DNA from: Natrarchaeobius chitinivorans
Lineage (GTDB): Archaea; Halobacteriota; Halobacteria; Halobacteriales; Natrialbaceae
Length of the DNA: 64,000 nt
Assembly: GCF_003841505.1 (NCBI RefSeq)
Contig: NZ_REGA01000012.1
Location: forward strand, 80,970 to 144,969
Direction of reading: 5' to 3'
In this document: positions 8,622-18,002 of the stretch, piece after piece
Layout of the letters: every line of letters starts with the position of its first letter
Numbering within the stretch: the first letter of the stretch is position 1
The notes under the pieces: generated by a model
Database searches by the model: none
What the model was told of the DNA's origin: nothing
The model's input: the letters and a program-made list of their open reading frames with translations, nothing else
Translations under genes and position numbers: made by a program

Positions 8622-9079
8622 GGCTCACCCCGCCGGTGATCCGTCCGTCGTCCGCCAGGAAAGCGCTGGTTACAGTCTCGCTGTTCGGGCTCTCGCCGTT
8701 CGGTTCGCAGGATTTGCGCGTTCTGGATACCGGCTGGTCGTGGTCGACTGGTAGCGACCCTCGCCCCGTTCGACGAGGCGATGAGAGCCGATGGTGACCG
8801 CGGGAACGCGGGATTTCGAGTCGCAACGACGACGCTGTGCATAGCCCCTTGCACCATACTCGCCACCAAATAGCTTACCCGATAGTCCGTGATTTCGACG
8901 AATCGTGACCTGACCGACGCGATACTGTTACCGGTCGTGGACACCGAAAACGGCACACACTGCGAGTGGGGTCGTCAACGTCGGAGTGCCACAACCAATG
9001 TCGGTACGGATTCAGCGGAGAAGCGGAAAATCGAAATCGCGAATACGGCGGTTGAACGTGAACGGAGATGTCGTGCAGT
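8622..9079. other. Intergenic region, 458 bases
   Basis: No supported gene. The frames running through it give mixed-composition products without motifs. It contains the promoter side of the DUF4330 operon and the 3' end of the large repeat protein, which both read leftward. I see no clear hairpin. Confidence 0.4.
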
Positions 9080-10597
9080 TTACGATGCGGCCCAGACGTT
9101 CGTCGAGGAGACGGACGCGAACTGGACGTTCTCGTTCTCCTGCATGCTCACCTGAGCTGCGCTCGCGGTGTCACCGTCTTCGGCGATCGCGACCGCGCCC
9201 TGCTGCTCGAGGACGTTCTCCTGCGTGATGAACTGGCTCTGGGCGATCTGCGAGGTGGCGTACTGCTCACCGTCGTGGGTCTGGATCGCGTTGCCAGCGT
9301 AGTCGAAGGCGACGCCCGGAGCGTCTTCGACGTCTTCGCCGCCGAGGATTACGCTCGAGGTCTCGCTGTGGACGACACCTTCGTGGACGTAGCCGGGTGC
9401 GGCGTAGACGTTCATGGCGTCGGCGTAGCCGACCTGTGCGTTGATGTTTTGCTGCGTGGCCAGCTGGACGGCGGTGGCGTCGCTACCGTTGGTGGCGATC
9501 GCCATCGCGGTGTTCTGGAGGTTGACGTTCATCTGTTCGGCGCGCTGATCTTGCTCGACGGCGGACGTCGCGGATTGGACCTTGTCGCCTTTCTTGTGGT
9601 GGTCGTCTTCCTTGTCGTCGTAGAGCTTCTCGACGTCCTGTTCGATGTCGACGACCGAACTCTCCCCGGAGGTTGCGACGTGCATGCCGGCGAGGGAGCT
9701 GATGACGTTTTCGGCGTCCGCAGCGCCGATCTGCTGGTTGAGGTTGGTCTGTTCGGTGATCTGGATGGCCGTTGCGGAGCTGCCTTCACCGACGGAGATC
9801 GCGACGGCACCGTCTTGCTGGTTGATGTTCGTCTGTTCGACCGACTGCCCCTGCGCGACGGACGCGCTCGCGGACTGGTCTTCGAACTCGCCGTCGCCGA
9901 CGTAGACGTTGGTCGCGTTCGCAACGCCTTGCTGGAGGTTCTGGTTCGACTGCTGGGACTGCTGGAGCGCGATCGCTTCGCTTCCGTCTTCCGCGATCGC
10001 GAACGCGGTGTTCTGTTCGTTGTAGTTCAGCTGCCCGACTTCCTGGGCCTGGGTCACTTCGGCGGTTGCAGCCTGGTCGGGGTCGACCTCTCCTTTGTCG
10101 CCTTTCTTGTCGGCGACGCCCCAGCCGTCGAAGTGCTTTCCGTCGCCGTTACCGATAACGACGTTGACGGTGCCGACGTTTTCGAACTGGGTCGACTGTT
10201 CGTTGACCGCAGACGCCTGCGCGATCTGATCGTTACTGTTGTACTGGGTCGCCTCCTGGATCGCGTTGGCCTCGCCACCGTCGATCGAGATCGAGGTCGC
10301 GTTCGCCTGCTGGTTGATGTTAACCTGTTCGACGTCCTGATACTGCGTGACTTCGGCATCCGCGATCTGATCACCGGCCTCGAGTTCCTCGATGTACTCC
10401 TCGAGGGTCTGATCGCCGAGATCAGCGCCGAAAACCAGATACAGTTCTTCGCCATTATCGAGCGCGTGGACCGCGCCATTCGAAGTGTCGTCGCCCGCAG
10501 CGGCCATCGGAGCTCCGACAGCCAGCATCGATAAGGCGACGATACACGCCATAAGAGCCGTCGTACACTGTGAACGTGTCGTCGTCGTGGTAGTCAT
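9080..10597 (-). CDS. Large secreted Gln/Asn-rich repeat protein, curlin-like
   Basis: 505 residues from the ATG at 10595-10597, chosen because it gives a clean Sec signal peptide (basic TTRSQ, hydrophobic core, AAAG cleavage); an upstream ATG at 10660 would bury it. The mature part has five repeats of about 60-90 residues. Each reads V-x-Q-x-Q-x-V-x-Q-x-N-x-N-x-Q-x2-A-x-A-I, a Gly/Ser turn, A-x-Q-x3-Q-x-N-x-N-x-Q-x-G-x-A, then NV. This alternation of Gln/Asn ladders with small residues resembles curlin repeats and other beta-solenoid fibres. No anchor or sortase-like tail is present. A charged His/Lys/Asp insert (DDKEDDHHKKGDK) lies between repeats 3 and 4. Surface fibre or biofilm matrix is inferred. 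Confidence 0.8.
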   Translation of the reverse strand: MTTTTTTRSQCTTALMACIVALSMLAVGAPMAAAGDDTSNGAVHALDNGEELYLVFGADLGDQTLEEYIEELEAGDQIADAEVTQYQDVEQVNINQQANATSISIDGGEANAIQEATQYNSNDQIAQASAVNEQSTQFENVGTVNVVIGNGDGKHFDGWGVADKKGDKGEVDPDQAATAEVTQAQEVGQLNYNEQNTAFAIAEDGSEAIALQQSQQSNQNLQQGVANATNVYVGDGEFEDQSASASVAQGQSVEQTNINQQDGAVAISVGEGSSATAIQITEQTNLNQQIGAADAENVISSLAGMHVATSGESSVVDIEQDVEKLYDDKEDDHHKKGDKVQSATSAVEQDQRAEQMNVNLQNTAMAIATNGSDATAVQLATQQNINAQVGYADAMNVYAAPGYVHEGVVHSETSSVILGGEDVEDAPGVAFDYAGNAIQTHDGEQYATSQIAQSQFITQENVLEQQGAVAIAEDGDTASAAQVSMQENENVQFASVSSTNVWAAS

Positions 10598-11504
10598 GAT
10601 TCGTTTGACTTGAGCCGTGAGAGTCTTTTGTTTCTGCATCTCCACGGCGCAAACCTTCATATCCGGATGACAGACTTTGTTATCTGTCAGTTGAATCGCG
10701 TCCGAAACGGCCTACCGTATCGAAGCGAACTACTTATCGAGAGAAACCACGCCCTTCACGGCGGTAGCTGATGCGAACTGTCGTGACGAATCCCCGTCAC
10801 AGCTGTGGCCTGCCCCGGTTGTTCGATACCGACCTACGGCAATCCATACGAGGTCACTCAGAGTGGTTATCGTTGTCAGCCGAAAATCCCGAGGCCCGGC
10901 CGTCGGCGTCGTATCTCGACCCGTCGCACGAAAACCCTACTTTCCGGCGATCCCCAGTCCACGAGACGCGTTCGACGCGTCGAAGCGTCGGAGACGAACG
11001 AGTGATGTGGACTGTCGTACCGATCTACCGGTGAGACTGTGATCCGTTCGCGGCCACACCGGAAATGACGGGGGTAGGCCCTACGAGACAACAGCGAACC
11101 TGTAACTCTCGTTTGCAGACTGTTTCGGCGGTCAAACCTGACGGTTACTGGAAATCAGATCGCGAAACGATGGCAATAGCCTTTCCGTAAGTGAGACAGA
11201 TCGCAGTTTCACAATTTTGATGTGACCGAGACGACACAACGAATCGCGGTAGGACACTCACGTTTGCCAACCGTTTCACGTTCGACTATCTACGGTTTCA
11301 GCGCTTCTAACCCTATTATTCGCCACGAAACCGTTGTTCGGATTCAAGAGGCAGTCCGTCCCCAGTGTCACCTGGGCAACGCGTCACATCGGGGCATATC
11401 TGGGTGGTTTCGGCGTTCGATCCGGTACGAACGATCGAGCCAGGAAATCACCCTGCTCCGTTTCGGTGATGCGTTCCTTATAAACGTCAAATGATAGATT
11501 CACT
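10598..11504. other. Divergent intergenic region of the repeat-protein locus
   Basis: About 900 bases between divergently oriented repeat-protein genes, with no supported gene. It should hold both promoters. A segment with TAGGACACTCA at about 11251-11261 recurs before the second small paralogue (12079-12089), and both small genes are preceded by a related stretch ending in GGGCAACG-GTCAC. Shared control of the two small genes is likely. No further structure was recognised. Confidence 0.5.
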
Positions 11505-11939
11505 ATGAAGCGCACACTCGCAATTACACTGACGGTAGCGATGATCGGCAGCCTCGCGGTAATGGGGCTCGCTGGAACGGCAGCGGCAGGAGAGTACCCG
11601 AAGGACAACGGCGTCGATCCGGTTATCGTCGAAGACGACGGCGTAACGGTCAATCAGGAAGCGTTCGCGGGCGTGATCCAGGGCCAGAACGTTGAACAGT
11701 CGAACGTTGGCGTGCAATCCGCAACACAGAGCGCCAGCCAGGATGCAACCGGTATCGACGGTGACGCCAACGTCAACGTGAACGTCAACGTCGACGACGG
11801 TGACAACGGCGCTAGCACGAACGTCGAAGTCGGCACCACCGGAGACCAGTCGATCAGCCAGAGCATCAGCCAGAGCCAGAGCCAGTCCAACGTGAACAAC
11901 CAGGTCGGTGGAGCGATTGCGGCCAACGTTCTCGGATAA
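11505..11939 (+). CDS. Small secreted Gln/Asn-rich repeat protein 1, curlin-like
   Basis: 144 residues with a Sec signal peptide (MKRTLAITLTVAMIGSLAV then AGTAAAGEYP). The mature protein has VIQGQNVEQSNVGVQSATQS, an Asn-Val ladder (NVNVNVNV), a Ser-Gln ladder (SISQSISQSQSQS) and ends NVNNQVGGAIAANVLG. The last motif matches the N-x-N-x-Q-x-G-x-A-x-A-x-NV unit of the large repeat protein, tying the three genes into one family. Size, signal and repeats resemble a curli-type major subunit. The gene is followed by a T6 tract. It is a close paralogue of the gene starting at 12285. Confidence 0.85.
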   Translation: MKRTLAITLTVAMIGSLAVMGLAGTAAAGEYPKDNGVDPVIVEDDGVTVNQEAFAGVIQGQNVEQSNVGVQSATQSASQDATGIDGDANVNVNVNVDDGDNGASTNVEVGTTGDQSISQSISQSQSQSNVNNQVGGAIAANVLG

Positions 11940-12284
11940 CGTCCCTACTCGAGCACTCGATCTGTACCCTTTTTTGAACGCGAGCGCGATCGATAAAGCG
12001 CGATAGTCGTTGATATCGGCCCGATGGTCGTTGATATCGTTCGAGTGACGGTCAACTGTACGAGGACATATCCAGCAGTAGGACACTCACTCGAGAAAAC
12101 GATCAGAATTACGGACCGTTTCGTGGGGCCTCAGTCCAGAATTAGCCTCGTAACTGTGGTCCGGATTAATACCATCCCCTGTAATGACTCTCTCCCGGGC
12201 AACGGGTCACGATGCGGGGACTGGTAGCGTCTACCTGCGAAGAGCCGCCGCTCTGCGACACCCCGTGTTGCCCGTAGATCAACA
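11940..12284. other. Intergenic region between the two small repeat-protein genes
   Basis: 345 bases without a gene. It carries the T-rich terminator of the first copy and, from about 12075, sequence resembling the upstream region of the first copy (TAGGACACTCA; GGGCAACGGGTCAC). This indicates that the tandem duplication included the promoter. Confidence 0.55.
11970..11975 (+). terminator. T-tract terminator after small repeat gene 1
   Basis: Six T residues 31 bp after the stop codon at 11939, the usual form of archaeal intrinsic termination. No stem is needed in archaea. Confidence 0.45.
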
Positions 12285-12749
12285 ATGAAACGTGCACTCG
12301 CGATCACACTGACGGTAGCGATGATCGGCAGCCTCGCAGTTGTAGGGCTCGCCGGAACGGCAGCGGCTGGAGAGTATCCGAAAGACAAGAACGGGGACGT
12401 CGATCCGATCGTCGTCGAAGAAGGACCGACGATCACGCAGACGTCCTCCGCGGAAGTCGTCCAGGGACAGGACGTAACGCAGCAGAACGTCGGTGAACAG
12501 ACCGCCGTGCAGGAAGCCGACCAGGATGCGACGGGTATCGACGGTGACGCTAACGTCAACGTGAACGTCAACGTCGGCGACGACACCGACGACAACAACG
12601 ACAACAACAACCCGGACAGTGACAGCGTGAGCGTCGACGTCGGCACCACTGGCGATCAGTCGATCGAACAGAACATCGTCCAGGAACAGACCCAGGTGAA
12701 CGAGAACAACCAGATCGGCGGCGCTGAGGCCTTCAACTTCATCGGATAG
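12285..12749 (+). CDS. Small secreted Gln/Asn-rich repeat protein 2, curlin-like
   Basis: 154 residues, paralogous to the gene at 11505: the signal peptides are almost identical through AAAGEYPKD, and both share QDATGIDGDANVNVNVNV. This copy has a longer Asp/Asn linker (DDTDDNNDNNN) and ends NENNQIGGAEAFNFIG, again the large protein's repeat signature. The gene begins with ATG after its own promoter region and is followed by T6. Sequence divergence is concentrated in the linkers and Gln ladders. Likely a second subunit of the same extracellular assembly, by inference. Confidence 0.85.
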   Translation: MKRALAITLTVAMIGSLAVVGLAGTAAAGEYPKDKNGDVDPIVVEEGPTITQTSSAEVVQGQDVTQQNVGEQTAVQEADQDATGIDGDANVNVNVNVGDDTDDNNDNNNPDSDSVSVDVGTTGDQSIEQNIVQEQTQVNENNQIGGAEAFNFIG

Positions 12750-13380
12750 GTAAACCGGTGACAACCCCGTTCGCACCGAACTCTCTCGGTTTTTTGTGAC
12801 TTCGACCACTCGGAACAGCCCGTTTATTTTTCCGATGGAGACGAACGGTCCCTGCGAGAGTAACCTACGGAGAAGACGTGGCGGCGAGCGGAAAGACGTG
12901 GTGGCGAGCGAATCGACTCGAGAGCCTGGCAGAAAAGAGGATAACCGCATTAGCGAGCCGGTCGAGCGCCACAACCCGGAGATCGGTTCTCCAGCGGTCG
13001 TGACGCATCGAGGGCGATCGGAACGTCGCAGGTGACGGGTTCCACCACACACCCTGAACGTATCGAGCCGATCTCGAGTTCCGTGTTCGAACGAGTGGCG
13101 GGACGTGCGGTTCACCTCGGCTCACTTCTTCGAGCGGGTCCGGTGGCGACGGGTCGCTTAGGCACCGACTGTCGAACGGAAGGAGGTCGTTACGCACGAG
13201 CAGGTGGGAAGAAAGCCGTCCGTTCGGGGGTCGGAAAAGGCCCCTAAATCGACCGAAGCCGACACTCCTATGTACCGTCCAGTCGAACTTAGATGTGATA
13301 GCATCTAGCACAAGTTGGGCTAGCAAAAAACCTATCCGATCACGTATCGGAGTGACTGACATCCCCGTTCAACCCGAATC
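12750..13380. other. Intergenic region upstream of the CDC48-type ATPase
   Basis: About 630 bases with no supported gene; frames on both strands give Arg/Ser/Pro-rich shadows. Just before the ATPase gene is an AT-richer stretch (about 13285-13345) with GATGTGATAGCATC and the near-palindrome CCGATCACGTATCGG, a likely promoter/operator area. Confidence 0.45.
12790..12795 (+). terminator. T-tract terminator after small repeat gene 2
   Basis: Six T residues about 40 bp downstream of the stop at 12749, consistent with archaeal U-tract termination. Confidence 0.45.
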
Positions 13381-15609
13381 ATGAACGAAGTTCAACTGGA
13401 GGTTGCCAAGGCGTACCCGAACGACTCGGGTCGCGGTATCGCCCGACTCGACCCGGACACACTGTTGCATCTGAAGCTGAGTCCGGGCGATATCATCGAA
13501 ATCGAAGGCGCAGACACGACTGCGGCGAAAGTGTGGCGTGCGGATCGCCAGGACTGGAACACGGACACCGTCCGAATCGACGGTTTCACCCGACAGAACG
13601 CCGACGTGGGGATCGGCGAGCGGGTGACGATCCGGAAGGCGGAAGCGACCAAAGCGGATTCGCTCGTCCTCGCACCCCCGGAGGAGGCGTCGGTCCAGTT
13701 CGGTTCCGACGCGGCGGGAATGGTGAAACGCCAGATCCTCAAACGACCGGTCGTCGGTCGCGACATCGTCCCCGTGATGAGTTCGACGAACCACCCGTTC
13801 ATGCGCTCGCCAGGGCAGGCGATCCCCTTGATCGCCGTCGAGACCGAACCCGAGGGGGTCGTCCTCATCACCGAGGACACCGACGTCGAACTTCGCGAAG
13901 AGCCGATCTCCGGCTTCGAGAAGACCGGAGGCGGGATCACCTACGAGGACATCGGCGGCCTACAGAGTGAGATTCAACGGGTTCGGGAGATGGTCGAACT
14001 CCCGATGAAACACCCGCAGATCTTCAAAAAGCTCGGGATCGAACCGCCCCAAGGCGTCTTGCTCCACGGACCGCCGGGTACCGGCAAGACGCTGCTTGCG
14101 AAGGCCGTCGCCAATGAGACCTCCGCCAGTTTCTTCTCTATCGCCGGCCCGGAGATAATCTCGAAGTACTACGGCGAGTCCGAACAACAGCTCAGAGAGA
14201 TATTCGAAGACGCGAGCGAGGAGTCGCCCGCGATCATCTTCATCGACGAACTCGACTCCATCGCACCCAAACGCGAGGACGTCACCGGCGAGGTCGAACG
14301 CCGCGTCGTCGCCCAGTTGCTGACGATGATGGACGGCTTAGAGGCCCGCGGGCAGGTGATCGTCATCGCTGCGACGAACCGCGTCGACAGCGTCGATCCA
14401 GCGCTTCGCCGACCCGGCCGATTCGACCGCGAGATCGAGATCGGCGTCCCGGACGAAACCGGTCGCGAGGAGATTCTGCAGATTCACACCCGCGGGATGC
14501 CGCTGTCGGATGACGTCAACCTCCCCCACCTCGCGGACGAAACCCACGGCTTCGTCGGTGCGGACATCGAATCGCTGACCAAGGAGGCGGCGATGAAGGC
14601 GCTTCGCCGGTACCTCCCGGAGATCGATCTCGACGAGGAGGACATCCCGCCGAGTTTGATCGACCGGATGATCGTCAAACGCGAGGACTTCCGCGGCGCG
14701 TTGAACGAGGTCGAGCCCTCGGCGATGCGGGAAGTGCTCGTCGAGTTGCCGAAGATATCCTGGGACGACGTCGGCGGACTCCACGAGGCCAAAGACCAGG
14801 TCAAAGAGTCCGTCGAGTGGCCGCTGAACAACTCCGAACGGTTCGATCGACTCGGCATCGATCCGCCGGCCGGGGTCTTGCTGTACGGTCCACCCGGCAC
14901 CGGAAAGACGCTGATGGCGAAAGCCGTCGCCAACGAGACCAACGCGAACTTCATCTCCGTCCGGGGCCCGCAGTTGCTCTCGAAGTGGGTCGGCGAGAGC
15001 GAGAAGGCGATTCGACAGACCTTCCGCAAAGCCCGACAGGTCTCGCCGACGGTGATCTTCTTCGACGAACTCGACGCCCTCGCACCAGGCAGGGGCGGCG
15101 AAGTCGGCTCGAACGTCTCCGAGCGGGTCGTCAACCAGCTCCTGACCGAACTCGACGGACTCGAGGAGATGGAGAACGTGATGGTGATCGGTGCGACCAA
15201 CCGGCCGGATATGATCGATCCCGCGCTCTTGCGCTCGGGTCGATTCGACCGGCTCGTCATGATCGGCCAGCCGGACGTCGACGGTCGGGAACGCATTCTC
15301 GACATTCACACGCAGGAGATGCCGCTCGCGGCCGACGTTACGCTTCGCGAGGTCGCCGAAATCACCGACGGCTACGTCGGCAGCGATCTCGAGTCGATCG
15401 CTCGAGAGGCGGCGATCGAAGCGCTGCGCGAGGACCACGACGCCGACGTCGTCGAGATGCGCCACTTCCGCCAGGCGATGGAGAACGTCAGGCCGACGAT
15501 CACCGACGACATCCTCGACTACTACGAACAGATCGAAGAGGAGTTCAAAGGCGGCTCGAGCGGACCGGACCCGACCGGCCGGCGTGGCAGCCGAATCGGC
15601 TTCCAGTAA
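13381..15609 (+). CDS. cdc48: CDC48/VAT-type AAA+ ATPase
   Basis: 742 residues in the standard N-D1-D2 order: an N domain (residues about 1-185, double-psi barrel plus Nc subdomain, starting [22 protein letters not shown]), D1 with Walker A GPPGTGKT at 230-237 and Walker [10 protein letters not shown], and D2 with Walker A GPPGTGKT at 503-510 and Walker [10 protein letters not shown]. Arg fingers and sensor motifs ([32 protein letters not shown]) are intact. The enzyme is a hexameric unfoldase that feeds proteins to the proteasome. The C-terminal tail is short and lacks the HbYX motif in canonical form. Single transcription unit with its own promoter. Confidence 0.96.
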   Translation: MNEVQLEVAKAYPNDSGRGIARLDPDTLLHLKLSPGDIIEIEGADTTAAKVWRADRQDWNTDTVRIDGFTRQNADVGIGERVTIRKAEATKADSLVLAPPEEASVQFGSDAAGMVKRQILKRPVVGRDIVPVMSSTNHPFMRSPGQAIPLIAVETEPEGVVLITEDTDVELREEPISGFEKTGGGITYEDIGGLQSEIQRVREMVELPMKHPQIFKKLGIEPPQGVLLHGPPGTGKTLLAKAVANETSASFFSIAGPEIISKYYGESEQQLREIFEDASEESPAIIFIDELDSIAPKREDVTGEVERRVVAQLLTMMDGLEARGQVIVIAATNRVDSVDPALRRPGRFDREIEIGVPDETGREEILQIHTRGMPLSDDVNLPHLADETHGFVGADIESLTKEAAMKALRRYLPEIDLDEEDIPPSLIDRMIVKREDFRGALNEVEPSAMREVLVELPKISWDDVGGLHEAKDQVKESVEWPLNNSERFDRLGIDPPAGVLLYGPPGTGKTLMAKAVANETNANFISVRGPQLLSKWVGESEKAIRQTFRKARQVSPTVIFFDELDALAPGRGGEVGSNVSERVVNQLLTELDGLEEMENVMVIGATNRPDMIDPALLRSGRFDRLVMIGQPDVDGRERILDIHTQEMPLAADVTLREVAEITDGYVGSDLESIAREAAIEALREDHDADVVEMRHFRQAMENVRPTITDDILDYYEQIEEEFKGGSSGPDPTGRRGSRIGFQ

Positions 15610-15664
15610 CGACCGATTACTGGACGATAAAACCCCGAATTTCGGGTACGACTGGCGCGACTCG

Positions 15665-15669
15665 TTTTT
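15665..15669 (+). terminator. T-tract terminator after the CDC48 gene
   Basis: Five T residues 56 bp after the stop codon at 15609, immediately before a MITE-like repeat. Confidence 0.35.
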
Positions 15670-15670
15670 G

Positions 15671-15756
15671 TGATACGGTTTACTGTCCGTCAGTGCCGGC
15701 GCACCCACGATCCGGGCGGCGGGTGCGCCGATACACAGGTACAGTAATCCGTATGA
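15671..15756 (+). mobile_element. MITE-like 80-bp inverted-repeat element, copy 1
   Basis: Core 15674-15753 begins TACGGTTTACTGT and ends ACAGTAATCCGTA, inverted repeats with one mismatch. Inside lies a second inverted pair, CGGCGCACCC with GGGTGCGCCG, so the whole unit folds as a nested hairpin. TGA stands directly on both sides (15671-15673 and 15754-15756), as a 3-bp target duplication would. The element is one of four well-preserved copies in the window and carries no coding capacity. Confidence 0.82.
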
Positions 15757-15888
15757 GTTCGGGTACCCACCAGACCGATTCTACGGTGCGGTCGGATTAG
15801 AACGCCCGTACTCGAGTGAATCTGTTACAAGCGTTCGAAACGTTCGCGTCGGTATATGTCTATCTGCGTCCGATCAGGGGGGTATCAG

Positions 15889-16170
15889 ATGTCGGATTCC
15901 TCGACGGCACGCGACCGACCGAACTCCACGGTAAGCGACCCCAAAACGGAGGGCGAGTCCGGAACCGAGCGAAAGACGTTAGAGCGCGTCGTTCCCCCGC
16001 TTGCGGAGCCGATCCGCCGGGCCGGCTTCTGGACCGCTATCGTGATCCCGTTTCTGTACGTTCCCGTGTTGGCGAACGGACTGACCACCTGGCTCGAGTC
16101 GAGTTTGTTCCTCTGTCTGTTGGTGATAAACGTCCTGGCGCTGTACGTGGGGCACGCGTATCGGCGGTGA
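15889..16170 (+). CDS. Small membrane protein, hypothetical
   Basis: 93 residues from ATG 15889, preferred over an in-frame ATG at 15856 because GGGGGG at about 15877-15882 is a good ribosome-binding site at the right distance. A charged, disordered N-terminal half (about 45 residues) is followed by two hydrophobic helices (FWTAIVIPFLYVPVLANGL and SLFLCLLVINVLALYVGHAY). No family recognised. It converges on the EamA transporter gene; the two stops are 28 bp apart. Confidence 0.72.
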   Translation: MSDSSTARDRPNSTVSDPKTEGESGTERKTLERVVPPLAEPIRRAGFWTAIVIPFLYVPVLANGLTTWLESSLFLCLLVINVLALYVGHAYRR

Positions 16171-16197
16171 ATCCGGCTCTAGTCTAGGGGGTTGCGT

Positions 16198-17133
16198 TCA
16201 CTCGCTCGTTCTCCACCGGTCGAGGTGAACGAACTCGTCACGAATTGCTCGTCGCTTGACGAGGAGGAAACCGACGGCGATGAATCCGAATCCGACGAGC
16301 GTCGCCGCGTCGACGATTTCGCCGAGGTAGAGCCATCCGACGAGCGCCGTAAAGATCGGTGCGACGTACGAGACCATGTTGATCTCGACCGCACCGAGGC
16401 GCTCGAGCAGATCGAAGTAGAGCAGAAAGCCGACGGCGCTTGCGACGATCGCCAGGTAGGCGAGCGAACCGAGCGCTTCGGGGTGGGTCCACGCCGATGG
16501 TTCGATCGGCTCTCTCAGTGCGAGACTGACGACGTGCATGATCGCCGCTCCGCCGAGCATCGACCAGGCTTCCATCGTCTCGATCGGGAGGTCGGCATCG
16601 ATCCGCCTCGTGAGGACGCTGCCGAGCGCGAACGACGCGGCCGCACAGAAGACGAGCAACTTCGCGACGACGTCGGTCGTAAACAGGTTCGCCGGATCGG
16701 GTTGTGCGATGATTGCAACCCCAACGACGCCGAGGAGGACCCCGACGACGCCGACGACCGACAGCGCGTCCGATGGCATCAGCGCGCGTGCGAATCCGGT
16801 CGTCAGAACCGGCGAGAGACTCACCAGAACCGCGGCCGCGGCGGCCGTCGTGTTCTGCTGGCCGACGAACAGGAACGCGTGGTACGCCGCGATCAACAGC
16901 ACGGAGCCGACGAGGACGATTCCCCACTCGTTGTGCCCTCGAGGACGCCACCGATCGACGGCGTAGACGGCGTAAACGAGCATGAGGACGCCGGCGACGT
17001 CGTACCGGAACGCGGCGAACAACACCGGTGGAAAGTGCCGGAGACCCGCACTGATCGCGACGAACGCTGATCCCCAGACGGCCGCGAGCGCGAGAAACAG
17101 TGCCGCGTTTCGGTACCGGGTCACACCGGTCAT
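16198..17133 (-). CDS. EamA/DMT-family transporter
   Basis: 311 residues with ten hydrophobic segments arranged as two EamA repeats of five, the hallmark of drug/metabolite transporters. Typical motifs are AAVWGSAFVAISAGLRHFPP at the first helix and VSYVAPIFTALVGWLYLGE near the end of the second repeat. These carriers export small metabolites such as amino acids; the substrate cannot be predicted here. It is a single gene. The start ATG at 17131-17133 is preceded by a stretch with unusual tandem repeats. Confidence 0.92.
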   Translation of the reverse strand: MTGVTRYRNAALFLALAAVWGSAFVAISAGLRHFPPVLFAAFRYDVAGVLMLVYAVYAVDRWRPRGHNEWGIVLVGSVLLIAAYHAFLFVGQQNTTAAAAAVLVSLSPVLTTGFARALMPSDALSVVGVVGVLLGVVGVAIIAQPDPANLFTTDVVAKLLVFCAAASFALGSVLTRRIDADLPIETMEAWSMLGGAAIMHVVSLALREPIEPSAWTHPEALGSLAYLAIVASAVGFLLYFDLLERLGAVEINMVSYVAPIFTALVGWLYLGEIVDAATLVGFGFIAVGFLLVKRRAIRDEFVHLDRWRTSE

Positions 17134-17440
17134 CGACCCGGTTTCGTCGTATACATTTCGGTTCGAAACTCACGACTGGGCGTACTCGACGCCAAACACA
17201 ACAGAAATCGACGAATTTGGCGGTAAACCGGTTTGGTGACCCTCGAGTGGTGGTATCGTATTGTCGACTTTCGAGTGGTAGTGGTATCGTATTGTCACCC
17301 TCGAGTGGTGATCTCGTACCGCCGACTGTCTCGGTCAACTCGAGCGTCGGCCCATCGGGTGGCCGGTAGAAGAAGTAAAAGCCGGCAGTACCGGTCCGTT
17401 ACCGGGAAGCGAGCGACAGCCGGAAGGCGCTCTGCCTGTT
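17134..17440. other. Intergenic region with tandem repeats
   Basis: 307 bases without a gene between two leftward genes. It contains a three-unit direct repeat at 17243-17320, otherwise no structure seen. Confidence 0.5.
17243..17320. repeat. Three-unit direct repeat of 28-30 bp
   Basis: Units start at 17243, 17271 and 17301, each with TCGAGTGGT; the first two continue with GGTATCGTATTGTC before diverging, and the third is truncated. It lies upstream of the EamA transporter start and could act as a binding array, although it may simply be replication slippage. Confidence 0.75.
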
Positions 17441-17806
17441 TTACAGAGTCGGACGCTGTCGGATCTCGGGCAGTTCTTCGGTCTGTCGGAACTGCTCGAG
17501 AAGCGGCTTGATGTCGTCGAACCCTTCGGCCAACACGACGTCCCCGCTGCGAAGGTCGTAGTCGATGATGTCGTAATCGGCGAGACGTGGAAGGTGGTTG
17601 TGGACCAGAGAAACGTAGATACGCTGTCTGGTTTCCTTGTCGACCTCCGTCCCAGGCGCTTCGGTCTCCCAGGTTGTGATCTGGGGGACGAGATCCTCGA
17701 TGTTGGCGTCTCGGTCTTCTGCGAGCAGGTACAGTAGATACCGGCGTTCTGACTCGGCTAACAGTGAGCAGGCGTCTTCCATACGAGTTGCACTCGTCCG
17801 GTCCAT
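17441..17806 (-). CDS. DUF7344-type haloarchaeal HTH protein
   Basis: 121 residues from ATG 17804-17806; an upstream in-frame Met five codons earlier is also possible. The fold is a single winged helix: DACSLLAESERRYLLYLLAEDR, then QRIYVSLVHNHLPRLADYDIIDYD, the recurring layout of the haloarchaeal DUF7344/HTH group, in which H-N-H-L-P-x-L-x-D is diagnostic. Such proteins are presumed regulators of transcription. Related domains occur in two other proteins of this window (44546 and 55595). Monocistronic. Confidence 0.82.
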   Translation of the reverse strand: MDRTSATRMEDACSLLAESERRYLLYLLAEDRDANIEDLVPQITTWETEAPGTEVDKETRQRIYVSLVHNHLPRLADYDIIDYDLRSGDVVLAEGFDDIKPLLEQFRQTEELPEIRQRPTL

Positions 17807-18002
17807 ACAGTCACCAGGCACTTCGGGGTATTACACCTGCTGCCAACATGGATAGGTTGGAACGTCGAGAGTGTCACGGATCAGTGACCGGTATCTCGGC
17901 TACTGGACGGCGATCGTTTCCGCCGGAACGACCGACGTGTCGGGCTATCGTAGACCCCGATAGATTCGGACCCCGGCTCCCGAAGAGGCCCCACGCCCGA
18001 GT

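Noticed and set aside
6837..8639. Plus-strand frame of 600 codons
   Set aside because: It is Arg/Asp-rich, antisense to the VanZ and DUF4330 genes and typical of shadow frames in GC-rich haloarchaeal DNA.
9068..10534. Plus-strand frame of 488 codons over the large repeat protein
   Set aside because: A Val/Asp/Leu-rich mirror of the repeat structure on the other strand, with no signal peptide or domain.
12279..13115. Minus-strand frame of 278 codons
   Set aside because: Antisense to the second small repeat protein; the Val/Asp repeats are the complement of the Asn/Val ladder.
14338..15708. Minus-strand frame of 456 codons over the CDC48 gene
   Set aside because: Purely antisense to an unambiguous conserved gene.
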